This document shows positions 58,890-64,000 of a DNA stretch of 64,000 bases, piece by piece. How positions within the stretch are numbered: position 1 is the stretch's first letter; every line of letters begins with the position of its first letter. Origin of the DNA: Ceratotherium simum simum (taxonomy: Eukaryota; Chordata; Mammalia; Perissodactyla; Rhinocerotidae). A program made the position numbers and the translations under genes. Under the pieces are notes generated by a model. It was not told where the DNA came from and ran no database searches. It worked only from the letters and a program-made list of their open reading frames with translations. The stretch covers positions 1,945,438 through 2,009,437 of the forward strand of contig NW_004454173.1 of NCBI RefSeq assembly GCF_000283155.1. The letters are read 5' to 3'.

Positions 58890-60730
58890 CCAAATCCCAT
58901 TATACAGAAAACTCTCCCCTTTTTTCATTTGACATTTCATTTTTTCCTACAGTTTGTGAAGAGCCTGATTCCATAACTGATAATGCCTTGCAAAACTTTA
59001 CAAAAATACAGAGGATTGTTTGACATTTTTCCCTTTGAAAAACGATATTGTAACCAAGACACCAGAGGCCCCGTGATGGGGAATGGAGGGGGGGATTCTA
59101 AAAGATAAAGAAAACTCAATCAGAAGCTCCTTGGGATGGATTCAATGTGTTATTTAGTTAAATAGGATTTTTCTCTTTAAAAAAAATATATGTCTCTGGC
59201 TTAAAAGTGACAAAAACCTGCTGAATAATGAAGGTATTCTCTGGTATTTTTCATCAGCTCTATCTGTTCTCATTCTGCTTTTTCCTCTTCTGTAGCCCTG
59301 GCTCCAGAAATCGCTAAGAGCATATAAAATTCCCAACATGGGAAGTTTGGGGGTTTGCAACTGTGAAAATGGGATGGCAATCCAAAAAGTTCAAAAATTA
59401 TTCCTCCAAAGTGATGCTGTTCATTCATATGAATAAAGCTGACAGACTTCTAATAAGAGGGGCCAAATCACAGTTACAATTTAGTAACTATTGTATCCAC
59501 TTGAGCCAAAAATCAAAGCACAGGCACAAGTGGAAAGAAACTAGAATTTTTTTTGAATAGTCTATCAAGCAAAATTAGAAACACACGTGGAATGACGCAA
59601 TTGCTGTCCTCAGGAACAGAATTTTTGCCTCTGTGATTTGATGTGAGGTCAGAGTTCCCAAGTGAAAAGTGGACACTGAGACAAAATCTGCCTACCTCCC
59701 ATGGTTTCTTTCTTCTTATTCAAATTATCAGAAAATCCCTAAACTTGCCATTTTTTTTAATGGGCTACAGAAAATACAAGAGTAGAGAAATTTGTACATA
59801 CTAGTTAGTTGTCAGAGGATCATATGTATCTGGTACATATTTATTACTCAGAAATAAAGCAAAGTCTAATAATAGCCTATTGCTGTATCTGTCTTTCTAA
59901 CCAAAATAAAACTTTAATGGTTCTTTACCTGTAGGTTTGAGACTTTGAGATAAATATATGTATCTATCGAATCTCTTCTACATGCTGAGGTATAAAGAAT
60001 AGTCATCTTTGATTATTTTCAATAAAAAATAATCAGGATCTGAAAGCCTTATGGAATGCAGCAAAGTATTGTTGGAACAAACATTTTAAACTAAAATTGC
60101 ATGTCTATGTTGAAATAAATGATCCATGCATCTTTTTTTTTTTTAGTCACTTTATTGCTTCTTTGAGCTATTAAAGATATTTCCCAGGTAAACTAAAATC
60201 CAAACACAAAGCTGTCCCCACTCCCTACGGGCACTGAGCCCACCACCTTGATTAGATGGCTCGGCCCCTGTGGCTGACTGAAGAGGCACCAGGGCACAGC
60301 TGCTCTGGGGTGTTTAGAACACAACAGTTTCTTTAAAAGAACAACAAAAATGCTTGCCATTCCTTGCAATAGTTCCTTCTCGACCCTTTGAGGTTATAGA
60401 AAATCTAAAAGTCATCACTTCACGCTATCTTTAAATGAATTCTCATAATATCTGCGCCTTTCCTATTACTAACATCAAACAGGTCTCAATAAAGATTTTC
60501 TAAAAATTATAACCTCTGTGATATTTCAATAGTGGCAAAGTTAAGACAATTGGTGGCAAAAAACTTAAAGTCTCAGAGGGTGATGCAAGATACGAGTCTA
60601 GGGTGAAATACAGCAGATTCCCAGATCTCCCCGGGCCCAGCAAAGCCTGCCTCCCGGGTGCTCTAAGCTGCCCTCCTGGTCAACATGCAGAGGAGCCTAA
60701 GGCTGATAACCCCATTACTGAAAGAGTGTG
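58890..60730. other. Unassigned sequence
   Basis: No recognised genes. A T homopolymer near 60132-60145 is the only striking feature. Confidence 0.4.
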
Positions 60731-60739
60731 CAAATACCA

Positions 60740-60965
60740 GGGCCTGAGTGTACCGAGTACTGTGTTAGGGACCTGAGATGCAAAAACGGGTAAGACATGA
60801 GGCTCACAGTGTAGTATCTGGACAGACTGATGAAAATATAATTACAAGGCATGCATTGAAGCCAGTGCCAAAGTAGAGCACAGAGAAGGGACTACCTCTG
60901 CCTGTGATGGAGAAGTAGGGAATGGCCAGGGAAGGCACCCAGACATGGTATGTTACGACAAGGGC
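60740..60965 (-). repeat. L2 fragment, antisense
   Basis: 'gtaccgagtactgtgttagg' (60751) then 'gacctgagatgcaaaaacgg', 'aagtagagcacagagaaggg' (60871) and 'gccagggaaggcaccc' (60923) are antisense L2 words. Confidence 0.6.
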
Positions 60966-60969
60966 AAGA

Positions 60970-61650
60970 ACTGCTCCCTTTTGTCCAGTTGTGGTGGTCA
61001 CTTATCCACTGGCATCTGTTTGACTCCTGGCAGAGGTCTGCAGGTCAATCTCTCAGAGCTCCAACAAAGGCATAAATCTCTTGGCTTTTAGAGAATCCGT
61101 TTGCATTCTCAAGCTACCTTATAATGATTTCACTATTTGAGAAAACTAAGTAACAATTTCTCTCCCCATCCTTCAGGCCACAATAGAAACAGGAGGACAT
61201 GAGGAGCTTGACCCCAAGTGCCTCTGCTTGCAGACTGTCCAGAAACACCTCGACATTTTTTGTGGATATTTTTACTTCGACCTTAAAAAGCATGTGCACA
61301 TAGGTAAGTGCCAGAGGCTTATGAGGAAAGAAGGAACACAGAAATATGTTCAGATGGGTGTTATTCTTCCTTTTGAATGCCACTATCTGATTCCTGGGTT
61401 CAGCCAAATTAAACACATTCTTGAATTCACAGATGGATCTCCTCAAGTGGTAGCCCAATAGATCTCTGCACAATTTACCACTGAGCTTATCTGATTTTTC
61501 CAAGATCTGTGTGAAGAAATATTATTAGATAAAGTGACCCATTTATTACAGGAAAATCTCAACAGTTGGACATCCACAGAACTGTGAATTTTCTACTCAA
61601 CCATAGCTTTAAAGTTCCACACACAACTTTTACTGTATTTAAAACACTAC
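60970..61650. other. Unassigned sequence
   Basis: A 129-codon minus-strand frame (61114-61503) overlaps a 77-codon plus-strand frame; neither has recognisable motifs. Confidence 0.4.
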
Positions 61651-61652
61651 AG

Positions 61653-61665
61653 TGTCTGTCCCTTT
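61653..61665. repeat. Left target-site duplication of an ERE
   Basis: 'tgtctgtcccttt' is repeated exactly at 61871-61883 on the other side of the SINE. Confidence 0.9.
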
Positions 61666-61870
61666 TTTCTTTTTCTTTTTTCTCCCCACAGCCCCCAGTA
61701 CATAGTTGTATATCCTAGTTGTAGGTCCTTCTAGTTCTTGTATGCGGGACGCCGTCTCAGCATGGCTTGAGAGCAGTGAGTAAGTCCACACCCAGGATCC
61801 GAAACAGCGAACCCCAGGCCGCTGAAACGGAACACGTGAACTTAACTGCTACACCACCAGGCCGGCCCCC
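61666..61870 (-). mobile_element. ERE SINE (ERE2/ERE3 type), antisense, full head
   Basis: On the minus strand it begins 'ggggccggcctggtggtgta' and continues 'gcagttaagttcacgtgttc', a tRNA-like head, then 'agccatgctgagacggcgtc', 'ccgcatacaagaactagaag' and an A-rich tail (T/C-rich at 61666-61690 on the plus strand). The head is present, so the copy is nearly full length. Perfect 13-bp target-site duplications flank it. ERE SINEs are perissodactyl-specific and L1-mobilised. Confidence 0.93.
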
Positions 61871-61883
61871 TGTCTGTCCCTTT
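61871..61883. repeat. Right target-site duplication of an ERE
   Basis: Exact copy of 61653-61665. Confidence 0.9.
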
Positions 61884-61919
61884 AAAACAAGTTAAGTAGG
61901 AGAAACTAAGAGTTTCTAG

Positions 61920-62332
61920 GAATAACAACAGAGAAGATAAGACTACTACACCTCAAAATGCAAATCTAAAAACAATGAGATACTCTCCTCTTTGCCTATC
62001 GAATGGCTAAGGATTAAAAAAGTAATAATAACTGGTATATACAAGCAGAGAGAGAAACCACCATGTATATACAACATGAGTAAGAGTGCAATTTGGTTCA
62101 ACAGTTTGGTAGCATTTCGGCAATATCTTTCCAAGCGTGTACACCATTTAAACTACCAATTCCATTTCCAAGAACCTAACCAGAGATGAATCCAAGGATT
62201 TACACATAAGGAGTATGTTCTTTATTAATATACCTAAAAAACAACTAAATGTCCAACATTTAGGGATTAGCTAAATAAAGTGTGGTACATGCCTACAGTA
62301 GAGTATTATTATGTTTTTAAAAGGATATTTAT
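61920..62332 (+). mobile_element. L1M fragment (ORF2 end), sense, left of an ERE insertion
   Basis: 'aaaacaatgagatactctcc' (61970), 'gcaatttggttcaacagttt' (62089), 'aactaaatgtccaacattta' (62244) and 'aaataaagtgtggtacatgc' (62273) are ordered L1 ORF2-end words. Several stops and indels make it non-coding. The L1 sequence resumes after the ERE. Confidence 0.8.
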
Positions 62333-62530
62333 GGGGCCCGCCTCGTGGCATAGTGGTTAAGCGCGCACGCTCCGCTGCTGGCAGCCCGGGTTCAGATCCC
62401 AGGCGCACACCGATGCACCACTTGTCAGGCCATGCTGTGGTGGCATCCCACATAAAGTGGAGGAAGATGGGCACGGATGTCAGCTCAGGGCCAGTCTTCC
62501 TCAGCAAGAAGAGAAGGATTGGCATGGACA
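62333..62530 (+). mobile_element. ERE1-type SINE, sense, tail lost
   Basis: The head 'gggcccgcctcgtggcatag' followed by 'tggttaagcgcgcac' and 'gggttcagatcccaggc' is a tRNA-like structure with pol III A- and B-box words. The body has 'gccatgctgtggtggcatcc', 'cacataaagtggaggaagat', 'gggcacggatgtcagctcag' and 'ccagtcttcctcagcaagaa'. It stops after 'ggattggcatgga' (near 62528) without the usual last 35 bp and A tail. Similar words 'aggatattt' and 'aaaatattt' flank it and may be the decayed target duplication. The 84- and 93-codon frames here are SINE artefacts. Confidence 0.92.
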
Positions 62531-62665
62531 GAAAATATTTGAGATACAACATGGTGGAAAAATGAAAATTATAAAACAGTAAATATAGTATGATTACAAA
62601 TTTTCAGTAGACACAAGTGTACTCATGTAAATAGATCCAAGCACAAAAAATAGATTGAACATATA
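62531..62665 (+). mobile_element. L1M fragment, sense, right of an ERE insertion
   Basis: 'gatacaacatggtggaaaaa' (62543) then 'aaacagtaaatatagtatga' continue the L1 3' order interrupted at 62332. Confidence 0.6.
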
Positions 62666-62669
62666 TACT

Positions 62670-64000
62670 AAAATATTAGTGTTATATATATTACATGATA
62701 TGATGCATATCATATCACATGTGATAATAATATACAAACATATTAGTTTAAAAATCATACCTCAGATTTTAAAGGAGAGCCCAAAGTTGAATCCTGATAG
62801 AAAATGGCAAAGTTGAAAATTTAAATACGTATATACATCACGTCAAGCACTTTGCAGTATGAACAGTCTGATTTCTTAAATCAAGTTTACAATATAAAAT
62901 AGAGTATAAGTGCAAACACACAGCACCTCAAAATAAAAGGATATTTCTACTTTTTCCTTCCCACATGGCAAAGACTCATTCTTGCTAGGAGAACACGCTG
63001 ATGTGAAACAAAAATTGATACTGTGCCAGCACGAGGCAACTGCCTTTACGCTTCCAGAAGCTGGGTAGATGAAGTTAACACATTTTGTCCATGCCCGCCC
63101 CAAATATCAGCTGCTGAGTTCTAAATTAAGCACAGTATGATTTCTGTGGCAACTGATGGCCTGTATGGGCTTCTCCTGGAGGTGAAACCCAAAGAAATGA
63201 CTAACTAAGTAGCAAGAGTCTAATTCAGAGATGCCAAGAAAGAAATATCACACATTAGTATTCGTTTCTATTGCACTTCTTTTATAAGCACAGTGGTACA
63301 CTATCTCCCATTACAATTCTCCTGCAGAATTACAAAATTGTGGTTACACTGCCAGATTTAAACACAAGAAGAGAAACAGCTCAGTGAGTATATAAACAGA
63401 TATTCAAAGATTATTGTGTGATCAAAGCACCAAAATATGGGCGAGCTCCCGAAAGTACCCACCTGGGCACTATCTGCCCAAAACTTGGTAAGAGAAGGTA
63501 GATGATAGTGGTTGCTTAGAAGCTGTTGTTTTAAAATCAAAAACCTGTTTCTTGTGCATTTTATCCTTAATTCTTAACAAAGATAAGTGCCACAAAAACT
63601 GACTCTGCTGGGGATGGGATTAAAATGGAGTGTCAACTTTATCTTTTAAACGTCCTATTTCAGATAAACCAGACCCTTAAGAGCATCCTAATGTGTGATC
63701 ACAAGGCCATCAGTTCTCTTTTTTGTCTAGGGGGAAAATAACCCTCACAAAACAACTTTATATGTGTTAGCTCTTTTTGGTGACAATTCCCATAATTAGC
63801 ATCTACTTGAACCAAAAATTATAAAGAAAGTATCTTAAAACTGCAGGATATAGACATTTCTCTTGGAGAAGGTCATGGGTGTTATGCTTCAGTAAATACG
63901 AGACCAGAGTAGGAGTGGTGGGTTCCCCCAGGGAGGTCAGTCTTCCCCTCGGCCTGAGAGAGAGTGGAGGTGGGAACGTGGTCTTCCAGTCTCCTTCCTT
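62670..64000. other. Unassigned sequence to window end
   Basis: A small AT-rich hairpin-forming word ('gatatgatgcatatcatatc') lies near 62698-62717. No gene or repeat family was recognised in the rest. Confidence 0.4.

Noticed and set aside
62271..62565. Frames of 84 and 93 codons over the ERE
   Set aside because: They are readings of SINE sequence and recur with every copy of the family.
1..64000. CRISPR arrays, operons, phage or bacterial features
   Set aside because: Nothing of this kind is present; the sequence is mammalian nuclear DNA with LINE and SINE relics.
1..64000. Functional tRNA, snRNA or well-known miRNA genes
   Set aside because: The only tRNA-like sequences seen are ERE heads and MIR parts; no common snRNA, Y RNA or familiar miRNA sequence was recognised by eye.

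Overview
This is a 64-kb piece of mammalian nuclear DNA with no gene that can be recognised as intact and protein-coding. Coding signal is absent almost everywhere: open frames are short and scattered over all six frames, and the few longer ones lie in old repeats or unremarkable sequence. The best clue to the organism is three tRNA-derived SINEs of the ERE type (4.5, 61.7 and 62.3 kb), a family found in odd-toed ungulates and abundant in horses. An Equus or other perissodactyl source is therefore most likely. Repeat names are from memory of consensus sequences, not from a RepeatMasker run.

Layout: 0-4.1 kb is almost wholly old repeats (possible LTR end, L2 fragments, a MER5-like hAT element, a long L1M-type block, then an ERE at 4.5 kb). 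From 4.7 to 20 kb the DNA is mostly unique, with nested MIRs at 7.5 kb, a protein-like but broken tract on the minus strand at 11.5-12.3 kb, and a CTCF-like motif at 15.25 kb. From 20 to 48 kb scattered L2, MIR and L1 remnants alternate with unique DNA; two related copies of one old unnamed repeat lie at 37 and 45 kb. From 48.5 kb on there are younger L1 pieces, the two distal EREs, and a pair of L1 fragments in inverted orientation (55.8 and 57.8 kb).

The one region that looks like a functional control element is the CpG-rich block at about 50.2-51.1 kb. It carries a good TATA box, a plausible plus-strand first exon ending in a splice donor, a strong donor on the opposite strand, and a perfect 16-bp palindrome. 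It reads as a candidate, possibly divergent, promoter of a spliced transcript. Which gene or lncRNA it serves cannot be told from the sequence. A 100-N assembly gap follows at 52.9 kb.

I found no convincing sign of a new biological system. The most useful leads are the CpG-island promoter, the unidentified minus-strand protein-like relic, and the inverted L1 pair.
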